Assembly: GCF_010435915.1 (NCBI RefSeq)
Contig: NZ_JAAFZH010000014.1
Span: forward strand, 124,001 to 188,000
Direction of reading: 5' to 3'
DNA from: Spirosoma terrae
Lineage (GTDB): Bacteria; Bacteroidota; Bacteroidia; Cytophagales; Spirosomataceae
Length of the DNA stretch: 64,000 bases
The translations under genes and the position numbers were made by a program. Shown here piece by piece: positions 56,652 through 64,000 of this stretch (the first letter of the stretch is position 1; each line of letters begins with the position of its first letter). A model generated the notes under the pieces. It was not told the origin of the DNA and searched no databases. It saw only the letters and a list, made by a program, of their open reading frames with translations.

Positions 56652-58076
56652 ATGAAAAACATTTTATCTCGTTTATCCTTATCCGATAAATCATCAGACC
56701 GCCGTGATTTCCTGCGCAATGCCGGATTGGGTGGCCTTTCGCTTGGCTTAGCGTTCGACAACCGTCCCGAGCAGGAAATGGAGTTCATTACCCAGAAAGT
56801 AGGGCGTTCGTCTAAGCCATCGGATTTGAAAATTACGGACATGCGCGTTGCTATTTTGCAGGGCGTTCCGTTCAGCAGTCCAATCATTCGGATTGATACG
56901 AATCAGGGAATTGTAGGTTGGGGAGAAGTTCGGGATGGCGCCAGTGCCAACTACGCGCTGATGCTGAAAAGCCGCTTATTAGGTAAGAATCCGTGTAACG
57001 TCGAGCAGATCTTCAAACAGATTAAACAGTTTGGTGGACAAAGCCGGGCTGCTGGTGGCGTTTGTGGCGTTGAAATGGCGCTGTGGGATCTGGCCGGTAA
57101 GGCGTATGATGTACCAGTCTATCAGCTACTGGGTGGAAAATACCGCGATTTCATTCGTCTTTACGCCGATACGCCAGAGGCCAACAATTATGAGGATTTT
57201 GCCAAGAATATGCAGAAACGCCGGGAGCAGGGCTATACATTCCTGAAAATGGATTTCGGTATTGGTATGCTGGCGGATGAACCAGGAATGCTCGTTAATG
57301 CGTCAAACTGGAGTGTAAAGCAACAGTGGAGCGATCGTGAACCGGGCAAACTGGGCAACTACGCAAACACCAAGCACCCCTTTACCCGGATTCAGGTGAC
57401 GAAGAAAGGACTGGATCGACTGGCCGACCACGTAGGAAAAGTTCGCGAGATTGTTGGGTATGACCTGCCGCTGGCTGCCGACCATTTTGGCCATTTCGAC
57501 GTTAATACGGCTATTCAGATTGGCAAGGCGATGGAGCCATTCCGGCTGGCGTGGCTGGAAGATCTGGTGCCCTGGATGTATACCGATCAATGGAAACAGA
57601 TTTCTGATGCGATTGATACGCCAACCTTAACCGGCGAAGATATTTATCTGAAAGAAGGCTTTATTAAGCTGATCGATGCGAAAGCAGTTGATATGATCCA
57701 CCCCGACCTGGCTTCATCGGGCGGTTTGCTGGAAACCAAGAAGATTGGTGATTATGCCGAAGAGAAGGGAATTCCAATGGCGATGCACTTTGCTGGTTCA
57801 CCTATTTCGATGATGGCCAACATTCACTGCGCGGCAGCAACCGAAAATTTCGTAGCCCTTGAGCACCACGGTGTAGACGTACCAGGCTGGGAAGATCTGG
57901 TAACTGGCATGAAGCCGATTGTTGAGAAAGGATTCGTACGGGTCCCGGAAAAACCAGGTTTGGGCGTCGAGTTAAACGAAGAGGTTGCTAAAAAATTCCT
58001 CAAAAAAGGCGGTACGTGGTTCGCGCCAACTGACATGTGGAACACGCGCGACTCTGCCGACCGCGAGTGGAGTTAA
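56652..58076 (+). CDS. Tat-exported enolase-superfamily (mandelate racemase type) enzyme
   Basis: 474 residues. N-terminal DRRDFLRNAG plus a hydrophobic stretch is a Tat-type signal, so the enzyme is folded before export. Barrel features: FLKMDFG, LAADHFGHF, LAWLEDLVPW, TGEDIY, HPDLASSGGL, AMHFAGSP; these give the three acidic metal ligands and a late His of sugar-acid dehydratases or racemases. It reads divergently from the two RraA-like genes, about 260 bp away. Likely dehydrates a sugar acid in the periplasm, whose keto-acid product the RraA-like aldolases might cleave. Confidence 0.85.
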   Translation: MKNILSRLSLSDKSSDRRDFLRNAGLGGLSLGLAFDNRPEQEMEFITQKVGRSSKPSDLKITDMRVAILQGVPFSSPIIRIDTNQGIVGWGEVRDGASANYALMLKSRLLGKNPCNVEQIFKQIKQFGGQSRAAGGVCGVEMALWDLAGKAYDVPVYQLLGGKYRDFIRLYADTPEANNYEDFAKNMQKRREQGYTFLKMDFGIGMLADEPGMLVNASNWSVKQQWSDREPGKLGNYANTKHPFTRIQVTKKGLDRLADHVGKVREIVGYDLPLAADHFGHFDVNTAIQIGKAMEPFRLAWLEDLVPWMYTDQWKQISDAIDTPTLTGEDIYLKEGFIKLIDAKAVDMIHPDLASSGGLLETKKIGDYAEEKGIPMAMHFAGSPISMMANIHCAAATENFVALEHHGVDVPGWEDLVTGMKPIVEKGFVRVPEKPGLGVELNEEVAKKFLKKGGTWFAPTDMWNTRDSADREWS

Positions 58077-58099
58077 ATTAGGTGTTTATAGTTGTATTA

Positions 58100-58218
58100 A
58101 GTGATTAGGCTGTCTCCGACAGCATCCTGCTGTCGAAGCCACTTAGTGGCTAATTGGGGCATTACAACTTAGCCTATGGCTTCGACAGCAGGATGCTGTC
58201 GGGGACAACCTAATCACT
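58100..58218. repeat. Long nested inverted repeat after the enolase-superfamily gene
   Basis: Arms of 42 nt (58100-58141 and 58177-58218), matched except for about two positions, with a 35-nt middle. Each arm contains an inner palindrome CGACAGCA/TGCTGTCG. Too long and imperfect for a simple terminator; resembles a MITE or intergenic repeat family. Confidence 0.8.
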
Positions 58219-58284
58219 CAGTTCATGTAGTTTATAGTGGCTGACGCAAGACTGGGCATAACCAAACAAACAGGGCAAATTTCC

Positions 58285-58301
58285 GACCGCCACGGCGGAC
58301 C
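58285..58301 (-). repeat. Copy A of GC-rich short palindrome
   Basis: Minus-strand reading GGTCCGCCGTGGCGGTC. One of six copies of GG[TCG]CCGCCGTNGCG between 58.3 and 62.9 kb. Confidence 0.8.
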
Positions 58302-58396
58302 ATTTGTGCCTAATATGTGAGTGTTGTAAACTTAATTTACTGCGTTCTGACACTATGGCCGTCAATAACTTGAATGTTGTATAGCGGCATTTCGTC

Positions 58397-58505
58397 TCAC
58401 AAACTCAGCTAAAATGTGAGAATTTTGGACGGCCCGCCGTCGCGACCGTCCGCGGCTGCGGTTGATTCGTGACGGGGCCGCCCGAGCGGATAACAATTTG
58501 AGACT
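58397..58505 (+). repeat. 109-nt direct repeat, left copy
   Basis: Nearly identical to 62793-62901 (a handful of differences, two compensating indels). Starts TCACAAACTCAGCTAAAATG and ends AATTTGAGACT, and contains palindrome copy B (58431-58447). Confidence 0.85.
58431..58447 (+). repeat. Copy B of GC-rich short palindrome
   Basis: GGCCCGCCGTCGCGACC within the left 109-nt repeat. Confidence 0.8.
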
Positions 58506-58901
58506 TCATCTTATTTAGATTGTCCTTTCAAAGACAATCACCATCTTCATCGCCAAAAACGGTGGTTAAACTACCACAATAAGGCCCTGAATTGGCGCAC
58601 CTCACAGGCTGGCCTCGTTGTTCAGCTTTACTACTTGAGTGGACTGATAATTATACCGGCGACGGCAAGCAAAAACGCGGCTGATTTATCGGCGCAATTA
58701 TTAGGTCTATTTAAGCTGTTTCGAAAAACACTGATGCTTTCAGCGCGCTGCCCGTACGGCCAAGACTAGTCTGAGTAACGGGTGGCGTAGACCACTTCAG
58801 CAAACCCACCACCAGAAAGGGGGAAAGAAATGTCCCGGGTGCCCCGTAGCGACAGGACAACCGGGACACCGAACCGGTTGCAAAACCGGGAGCCGATTCA
58901 C

Positions 58902-59884
58902 TTACTGCGCAATCAGGGTAAGCCTAAAGCGGGCGGTAAACGGTTGGGACGAAATTTTGCAATCTTCCGAGAGATATAGGGTAGCGGTTAGGGAGCCCGT
59001 TATGGTCTTTCCATCCACCGAGTCGATACGAATACTGTTAGGTGAGTTGATCTGCCCGCCATTGCAAGGGTAGACGTACGTTGCCCAATAGGCCGTCAGG
59101 CCATCCGACAGCATAATATCCGCGCGTCCGTCCAGAGGTGCTTTTAGGTTGTCGTACGAATAGGTGGTTGATGCCTTGAGCTGATTTGCACGAATACTCA
59201 TGGTCATCACCCGATTCTGGCTATTGGGATTGCCAACGTTGGTCACTATGGTAACGCCCTGCTGACTGATAAACCCGATGGCATTGCAGGCATACGTTTT
59301 CCCGGCCCAGGTGGCCTCAAATGAGTTACCCTCGATAGCGATATTCGCCAGAATGATCGCTTTACCCGTTGCTCCCTTACGAGGCTGGAATTTAGGGGGT
59401 ATGAAGTCATGAACCTCCACGCCCGCTACCCGCCAGTTTCTGACTTTACCCGGGTCCTGTAGCACTTGTTGCTGAGTCAGGGCCACTTCACTCCGTTCCG
59501 CATCAGGCGCTTTGTGAAGATCATCGTAATAGCCTACCAGTTTGAGGTTGGTCGATTCGCCGGGCTTGATCAAGGTTTTTTCGACTTCCAGGTTAAATTC
59601 AGCAAACGCCCCCCAGTCACTAAAGTGCGTGGTGTTGACCGTCAGCGTGCGGGTGGCTTCGTCCAGCTCGGTGTTGGGCAGCGCTTTCCAGATGCCATCG
59701 TTCCCTTGGTAGGCCATGAATAGTAACTGATCGGACGTACCCTCCAGCTCGTCCTGCTGGTAGTGAAACTGAAGCGTTACGGGCTTAGCAAACGTCACCC
59801 CCTCGGGTAACAAGCGGAATGACTGCTTGCCGATCAGACCGGGAAGGGTAGGCGTCACGGGCTGTATGGTGAAGCTGGTGGCTT
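58902..59884 (-). pseudogene. 5'-truncated ZU5-like secreted protein
   Basis: The frame is open to 60059, but only the part after about residue 58 (TSFTIQPVTPTLPGLIGKQSF) reads as a real domain: FAKPVTLQFHYQQDEL, HFSDWGAFAEFNL and DLHKAPDAERSEV fit the ZU5/PKD-type surface proteins of Bacteroidota, followed by an all-beta C-terminal domain with paired Cys. The first about 58 residues are Cys/Arg-rich, lack a signal peptide and look out of frame, so the true N-terminus was lost at a junction near 59880. Cannot be secreted as is; probably non-functional. Confidence 0.6.
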
Positions 59885-60104
59885 GGGCTACTCCATGACG
59901 GACTACGTAGAGCCGAAAAAGCTGCCGGGCTTGATAAAGCCAAAAGCAGCTTCCCCTTTCGTCGCTACGTACTGGAGCGACACGACCGCGTCGGCGGCCC
60001 GGATCGGCATGGATGAGTTCCTCAAACTGAATCTCAGCGCAGAGGATTACGCATTTCACAAGTCAAACGCTCCGGACTCACTCTAAAACCAACAAAAAAG
60101 CCCC

Positions 60105-60132
60105 GATGGAATTCATCAGGGCTCCGAAGCTG
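60105..60132 (-). terminator. Minus-strand terminator-like hairpin
   Basis: AGCCCTGATG / CATCGGGGCT with GAATT loop, then TTTTTT on the minus strand. Ends minus-strand transcription from the transposase remnant side. Confidence 0.65.
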
Positions 60133-60212
60133 TTGATTTATAAACGAGAAATCAGGCGCTTTATTGTGTGCTTAGAAACAGAGTAACGCTTATTTTTCAC
60201 TTTTTTTAGTCT

Positions 60213-60603
60213 TCACAAAGGCTCCTGCTGACCATGACAGCCTATTCTGTCGAACGGTTCCCCGCCGGGACTGAAAATGGCCACAGCTTTTTTTGTAGGA
60301 TCTCGCGCGGCTTCGGCCGTCCGATCCATCTCAGCTTGTCGCAGTTGCCGACGCAAGCTGTCGACTTCTTGTTGAAGATCCTGATCGGTTTTCTTTTCCC
60401 CGCCCGGCGGCCCGGCTTTGTCATCCGCTTTCCGCCAGGCGTGAATCAGACTATCGCTAATGACCATTTTGCGGGCTACGGTCATGATGGGTTCACCATT
60501 GGCAACTAGCCGCAGCACATCAGCTTTAAACCGCTACGGCGGACCGTTCGGCGGTATACTTTCGTTTGGGGCGTTGGGATTGGTTTATGCCGGGCCGACG
60601 TAT
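60213..60603 (-). pseudogene. IS3-type transposase OrfA remnant, interrupted
   Basis: On the minus strand, PKRKYTAE (about 60580-60547) then, in another frame, FKADVLRLVANGEPIMTVARKMVISDSLIHAWRK and a coiled coil (TDQDLQQEVDSLRRQLRQAEMDR) up to KKAVAIFSP. This is the HTH_Tnp_1 OrfA of IS3-type elements. A 16-nt GC-rich palindrome at 60531-60546 separates the two frames; without it the sequence reads YTAEFKADVLRL. OrfB is not found downstream. A second GC-rich hairpin at 60304-60319 lies near the usual frameshift A-run. Not active. Confidence 0.75.
60531..60546 (-). repeat. Copy C of GC-rich short palindrome, inserted in transposase remnant
   Basis: Minus-strand reading CGGTCCGCCGTAGCGG, sitting exactly between codons GAA and TTT of YTAE|FKAD. 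Removing these 16 nt restores the frame. Confidence 0.8.
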
Positions 60604-60640
60604 CGGTACACGAAGTTAAAAAAGTTTCGTGTCCGGATTT

Positions 60641-60805
60641 TTAGGACCATATCAATTTCGGCCGGGCCGCCGTCGCGGAGATTTTTAATTCTGCCAAAAT
60701 CTGGGCTTCACTCACCAGCCCTAATCGGTAAAGCTCGACCACGTGCCAGCGAAAGGCACTGGCTTTGTCCTTTTTCTTGAAATCAATAAAACTGCTCACT
60801 TTCAT
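60641..60805 (-). pseudogene. Start of an upstream transposase-like ORF, truncated
   Basis: 54 codons on the minus strand: MKVSSFIDFKKKDKASAFRW... ELYRLGLVSEAQILAELKIS, a helix-turn-helix-like start with an ATG and good codon use, then palindrome copy D (60664-60678) and a short out-of-place ending. Probably part of the same IS or of a related one, broken by the palindrome. Confidence 0.5.
60664..60678 (+). repeat. Copy D of GC-rich short palindrome
   Basis: GGGCCGCCGTCGCGG, inside the 54-codon transposase-like fragment. Confidence 0.75.
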
Positions 60806-61229
60806 AACTTTACAAGGTTAGTGTCAAGCTATTTCGCTGTAATACAATAAGTTGCATAAGGGATCTTATGTTAAGAAACTTTTCCAAGAACTGACCTTAA
60901 GCAAGGGCAAGTAAAGCAACGTTGATCAACGCCTTTTAGTACCCATAAATCCAGCTTAAGTAGAACGGCTATGAACTGGTGGATCGTCTTCCAAATTGGG
61001 CGGTGGATAGCCACCACTTTGGCTCTACTTGCTCAATGATGAAGCGTTTTTCTCAGCCTAGCTCGCACCAACGCATCAGTTTAGACCTAATCTCAGATTT
61101 TGAGAACCTGTAGAGATGACACGGAGAATGACACAGGAAAGTAGAGCTGCACAGAGGTCTCTTTAAAAATAGCTTTTCTCCCTGAATCTTCGTTTCGCTC
61201 GGTGTATCGCTTGTTATCGGCTTTTAACT
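60806..61229. other. Intergenic region with possible transposase remnant
   Basis: About 424 bases. Minus-strand reading includes KRFIIEQVEPKWWLSTAQFG, faintly like the C-terminus of IS5-type transposases, but with stops on each side. No intact gene. The end holds the promoter region of the DUF4249 gene. Confidence 0.4.
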
Positions 61230-62372
61230 ATGAAAAATAGTCTCGTTAAGATAGGTAGTTGGGTACTGGTTCTGCTGGCTGGGGGCTGCGTTGATCCATA
61301 CCGCCCGCCGGAAATTTCCGATCCAAACACCTATCTGGTAGTTAACGGTTTTTTTGATAGTGCGCCGGGCGCTACGACGACCATTCAACTCTCGTGGTCG
61401 CAGAATCTGACGGATTCCAAGCCGCCAACAGCCGAAACGAATGCCAGACTGACGATTGAGAGTGCGCATAATGCCACTTACAGTCTAACCGAAAAAAGCG
61501 CGGGCGTTTATTCCTTATCGGGCGTAACGGCCCAACCCGGCGAAACGTACCGGCTCCACATTCAGACGGCCAGCGGGTTAACGTATTATTCCGACTATGT
61601 ACCCGTCACTATGAGCCCCGCTATTGACAGCATAAGCTGGCAGGTAGAAAATGATGGGGTACAGATTAACGTTAATACGCATGATCCGCAGAACACTACG
61701 CATTATTACCGCTGGGAATACGATGAGACCTGGGAATACACAGCCGCTTACTATTCATTGTTTGTGTATAATGATACAAACAGAACTATCGACAGGCGAA
61801 ATGAAGACGTATTCAACTGCTGGGGCAGTTCAAATTCCAGAAATATCAGGGTACACTCCACCGTCCGGCTAAGTCAGGATATTGTCAGTCAGTTTCCGCT
61901 GATCGCTATTCCTGGCTCGTCGATTAAGTTTCAGAGTAAATACAGCATTCTTGTCCGGCAGTATGCTTTAAGTCAGGCTGGGTATGAATACTACGATCAA
62001 TTGGCCAAAATAACGCAGAACATCGGCTCCATCTTTGATCCACAACCTTCGCAGATTACGGGAAATATTCATTCCACAAACGATCCGACTAATTTGGCAT
62101 TGGGTTTCTTTTGGGCAGGGTCTGTGACCAGCCAGCGGATTTTTATTCGTAAATCTCAACTCCCTGGCTGGGTTACCATTACTGGTGATGGGTACTGTGA
62201 TACGGATACGCTGACTGCGGAACAAATCCGGGATTCGCCCACCGGAATCGTTTCTGAATATATACCCTCACCGCCCCTCCCTCCTCCATACGCTTACCTG
62301 ACGGCTCCCTTAGCCTGCATCGACTGTCGGTTGAAGGGGGGAATTACCAAAAAACCGGATTTTTGGAAATGA
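61230..62372 (+). CDS. DUF4249 lipoprotein
   Basis: 380 residues: signal peptide with lipobox (SWVLVLLAGGCVDPY, Cys about residue 20), then a beta-rich domain with DPNTYLVVNGFFDSAPGATTTIQLS and APLACIDCRLKGGITKKPDFW, the DUF4249 start and end. In Bacteroidota these lipoproteins usually accompany a TonB-dependent receptor gene; none is next to it here. It may have been carried in with the repeat-flanked block. Followed by a strong hairpin. Confidence 0.88.
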   Translation: MKNSLVKIGSWVLVLLAGGCVDPYRPPEISDPNTYLVVNGFFDSAPGATTTIQLSWSQNLTDSKPPTAETNARLTIESAHNATYSLTEKSAGVYSLSGVTAQPGETYRLHIQTASGLTYYSDYVPVTMSPAIDSISWQVENDGVQINVNTHDPQNTTHYYRWEYDETWEYTAAYYSLFVYNDTNRTIDRRNEDVFNCWGSSNSRNIRVHSTVRLSQDIVSQFPLIAIPGSSIKFQSKYSILVRQYALSQAGYEYYDQLAKITQNIGSIFDPQPSQITGNIHSTNDPTNLALGFFWAGSVTSQRIFIRKSQLPGWVTITGDGYCDTDTLTAEQIRDSPTGIVSEYIPSPPLPPPYAYLTAPLACIDCRLKGGITKKPDFWK

Positions 62373-62460
62373 TGGGTATAATTAAAGAATCGTACACAAA
62401 TCGTCACTAGCCAGCTGTAGCAAAATTTTCACCCGAGCCCGCAAATACGCGATTCTGGGC

Positions 62461-62521
62461 AAGTTGGGTTATCTCTGTGATTGAATCAGAAACCCATTCA
62501 GTCACAGAGATAACCCAACTT
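62461..62521 (+). terminator. Hairpin after DUF4249 gene
   Basis: 20-bp perfect arms (AAGTTGGGTTATCTCTGTGA with its complement) around a 21-nt loop, about 90 bp after the stop; short T-tract follows (TTAACTTTTT). Confidence 0.7.
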
Positions 62522-62740
62522 TAACTTTTTAAAGCCGTTTTGTCGATCAAATCAGTCAAATAGTATATTTTGTACGAAACGGCAAACGTACCCCCTGTTT
62601 CGTGTTGAACCCCGTCCTGAAGGATTATGGTCAGGCGGCCCAGAAATCACAATTGTCAGAGAGTTTGAATGCAAACGTGATCAATTCGGTCCAAGCATTT
62701 TATTAAGTGGGGTAGTTCTGCGGAAAGGGAGATAATTCAC

Positions 62741-62757
62741 GGTCCGCCGTTGCGGTC
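62741..62757 (+). repeat. Copy E of GC-rich short palindrome
   Basis: GGTCCGCCGTTGCGGTC, upstream of the right 109-nt repeat. Confidence 0.8.
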
Positions 62758-62792
62758 ATTTGGGAGAAAACCAGTCTGCTCCGGCAGCCCGG

Positions 62793-62901
62793 TCACAAAC
62801 TCAGCTAAAATGTGAGATTTTGAACGGTCCGCCGTCGCGACCGTCCGCGGCTGCGGTTTGATTAGTGACGGGGCCGCCCGAGCGGATGACAATTTGAGAC
62901 T
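62793..62901 (+). repeat. 109-nt direct repeat, right copy
   Basis: Matches 58397-58505 in the same orientation, 4396 bp away. Contains palindrome copy F. Confidence 0.85.
62826..62842 (+). repeat. Copy F of GC-rich short palindrome
   Basis: GGTCCGCCGTCGCGACC within the right 109-nt repeat. Confidence 0.8.
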
Positions 62902-63260
62902 GAAGCTCAAACACATTGACTTTGCCGTGACAACTACTGTCTCGATCTCAAGAATAGGGCGTTTTATAGGACGTTCTACAAGCGTCTAACCGATTTTAGA
63001 TTCTCGCTTACTTAAGCGACCTGCGACTAGGCCCCATTGCGCAAGGCGCGCGATTGGTACAACAGTGCTGTCCAGTTAATCCACCCGAATCTTGGGGGAA
63101 TATATTTATAAGTTTAGGCTGTAACCTCTCGTCCAAGTGGGAGTTACCACTCGAAATCTCTACACCCTTTAGGCCAGCAACTGACTGTTGCTGGCGAGCG
63201 TAAGGAGATGCATCGATGTGCAAACTAGTCGATAAGCAGGAACAGCCAAACCAACTATCA

Positions 63261-64000
63261 ATGAGCCAATTTTTTGTCAAGATTCTTGTGATCCTCCTCT
63301 TAGGACCACATTATCTATACGCGCAAATGGCGTATAAAGTCCAGGATCACTTTACGAAAACTGAGACCTACATTACCATGCGCGATGGTGTCAAATTGTT
63401 TACGGCTATCTATACCCCTAAACAAGCTACTGCGACCCGCCCCTATCCCATCCTCTTGCAACGGACCTGCTATGGCATTGCCCCCTACGGTAATGATAGT
63501 TATCCCAACAGCTTAGGCCCATCGATGACGATGATGCAAGAGGGCTATATCATGGTTTATCAGGACGTGCGAGGCCGCTACAAAAGTGAAGGTCAGTTTA
63601 CCAACATGACACCCGTAATGGTTCATAAAAACAATACAGACGTGGACGAAAGCACCGATACCTTTGACACCATTGACTGGTTGGTCAAGCACGTACCGAA
63701 CAATACTGGCAATGTGGGGATGTGGGGGACGTCCTACCCAGGGTTTTATGCAGCAGCTGGTCTGCTGAGTAACCATCCCGCCCTGAAAGCATCCAGCCCG
63801 CAAGCACCCGTTTCAGACTTCTTTTTTGATGACTTTCATCATAATGGGGCCTTTTTGGAGAGTTATTTTTTATTATTTCCCTGGTTTGGCGTGCCAAAGA
63901 AAGACACGACCACCTTCGCCTGGTACGATAGCTCGCCGGTTAATACGGCTAAAGTTCTCCGGGATGGCTACCAAATTTATCTGGATCAAGGCCCACTGAC
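63261..64000 (+). CDS. CocE/NonD family hydrolase, 5' part
   Basis: Open to the right edge, so the gene is cut. The ATG at 63261 starts a signal peptide (SQFFVKILVILLLGPHYLYAQ); an in-frame ATG at 63216 behind AAGGAG would add 15 residues and is an alternative. After it, YITMRDGVKLFTAIYTPK, YQDVRGRYKSEG and GNVGMWGTSYPGFYAA carry the S15/CocE catalytic Ser in G-x-S-Y-x-G. Such enzymes are X-Pro peptidases, glutaryl acylases or cocaine-esterase-like; substrate unknown. Exported. Confidence 0.88.
   Translation, partial: MSQFFVKILVILLLGPHYLYAQMAYKVQDHFTKTETYITMRDGVKLFTAIYTPKQATATRPYPILLQRTCYGIAPYGNDSYPNSLGPSMTMMQEGYIMVYQDVRGRYKSEGQFTNMTPVMVHKNNTDVDESTDTFDTIDWLVKHVPNNTGNVGMWGTSYPGFYAAAGLLSNHPALKASSPQAPVSDFFFDDFHHNGAFLESYFLLFPWFGVPKKDTTTFAWYDSSPVNTAKVLRDGYQIYLDQGPL

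Larger units (their letters stand above)
58077..58901. other. Non-coding accessory region with repeats
   Basis: About 825 bases without a gene I can support. It holds a 119-nt nested hairpin (58100-58218), a copy of a GC-rich palindrome (58285-58301), one 109-nt direct repeat (58397-58505) with a second palindrome, and a stretch at 58507-58775 that is open on the plus strand without a good start; it could be a transposase remnant but no motif was recognised. Confidence 0.6.
62373..63260. other. Non-coding accessory region with repeats
   Basis: About 890 bases without a supported gene: terminator hairpin, palindrome copy E and the right 109-nt repeat with copy F. A good AAGGAG is found at 63202-63207 near the CocE-type start. 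Confidence 0.55.

Noticed and set aside
58507-58775. Open plus-strand stretch with FETSSYLD ... NWRTSQAGLVV
   Set aside because: Looks like a worn transposase piece but has no start codon in a good place and no recognisable motif.
59883-60086. Plus-strand ORF of 67 codons (TTG start) in the ZU5-like region
   Set aside because: Reads somewhat coherently and may be the tail of a lost gene, but no family, no good start and it overlaps the junction; noted in the finding instead.
60304-60319. GC-rich hairpin (GCGGC TTC GGCCG) as a seventh copy of the palindrome
   Set aside because: Its sequence does not match the GGNCCGCCGTNGCG core, although it too interrupts the expected OrfA end.
60460-60780. 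106-codon plus-strand ORF
   Set aside because: Antisense to the transposase fragments, with composition of shadow translation.
60951-61080. Possible IS5-type transposase end (KRFIIEQ...)
   Set aside because: Only a faint match with in-frame stops; kept as a remark, not a feature call.

Overview
The window looks like a chromosomal piece of a Bacteroidota bacterium, most likely a Cytophagales member close to Spirosoma. This rests on a type IX secretion C-terminal domain, DUF4249, ZU5-type and 3-coathanger-type secreted proteins, Wzi-like capsule proteins, a possible bacillithiol-system protein, promoters of the TAnnTTTG type, and AT-rich polysaccharide genes beside moderately GC-richer housekeeping genes. 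The genus is an inference. No rRNA, tRNA or CRISPR array was seen.

Region 1 (1-15.9 kb) is a surface polysaccharide locus. It holds the end of a Wzx-like flippase, an unrecognised protein, GT2 and GT4 glycosyltransferases, a Wzy-like polymerase and a methyltransferase, all very AT-rich, plus a reverse-strand pectate-lyase-fold protein. Next come a secreted protein with 22 copies of a 17-residue repeat, a small T9SS-sorted protein, another GT4 enzyme, and a polyprenyl-phosphate sugar transferase flanked by two paralogous Wzi-like porins. Together they could start, extend, export and anchor a capsule or exopolysaccharide.

Region 2 (16-31.8 kb) is mixed: a serine hydrolase lipoprotein, a secreted esterase, a DUF1573 protein, a fused 2-oxoacid dehydrogenase E1, nuoI (with an unusual repeat tail) and nuoJ, a lemA-TPM-TPM cluster, a DASH cryptochrome, an atypical SDR, a histidine kinase/response regulator pair and small unknown proteins. 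A candidate small RNA lies at about 31.36-31.45 kb.

Region 3 (32-57 kb) is mostly core metabolism and envelope: rfbA, rfbB, galE, a SirB1-like protein, a phosphopantetheinyl transferase, a WD40 protein, a DivIVA-like protein, folB, waaA, rsgA, a Uma2 protein flanked by palindromes, cystathionine beta-synthase, an M1 peptidase, an ABC permease with a His/Glu-rich loop, a GNAT enzyme, hemC, an Hsp20-like protein, nrdB, an FkbM methyltransferase, a GT4 enzyme and recX. It closes with two exported RraA-like proteins next to a Tat-exported enolase-superfamily enzyme, perhaps a periplasmic sugar-acid pathway.

Region 4 (58-64 kb) is an accessory, partly decayed area. It contains a 119-nt nested hairpin, two 109-nt direct repeats about 4.4 kb apart, six copies of a short GC-rich palindrome, a 5'-truncated ZU5-like gene, an IS3-type orfA remnant, an orphan DUF4249 lipoprotein and the start of a CocE/NonD-type hydrolase. 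One palindrome copy sits inside the transposase remnant, and removing exactly 16 nt restores the reading frame.
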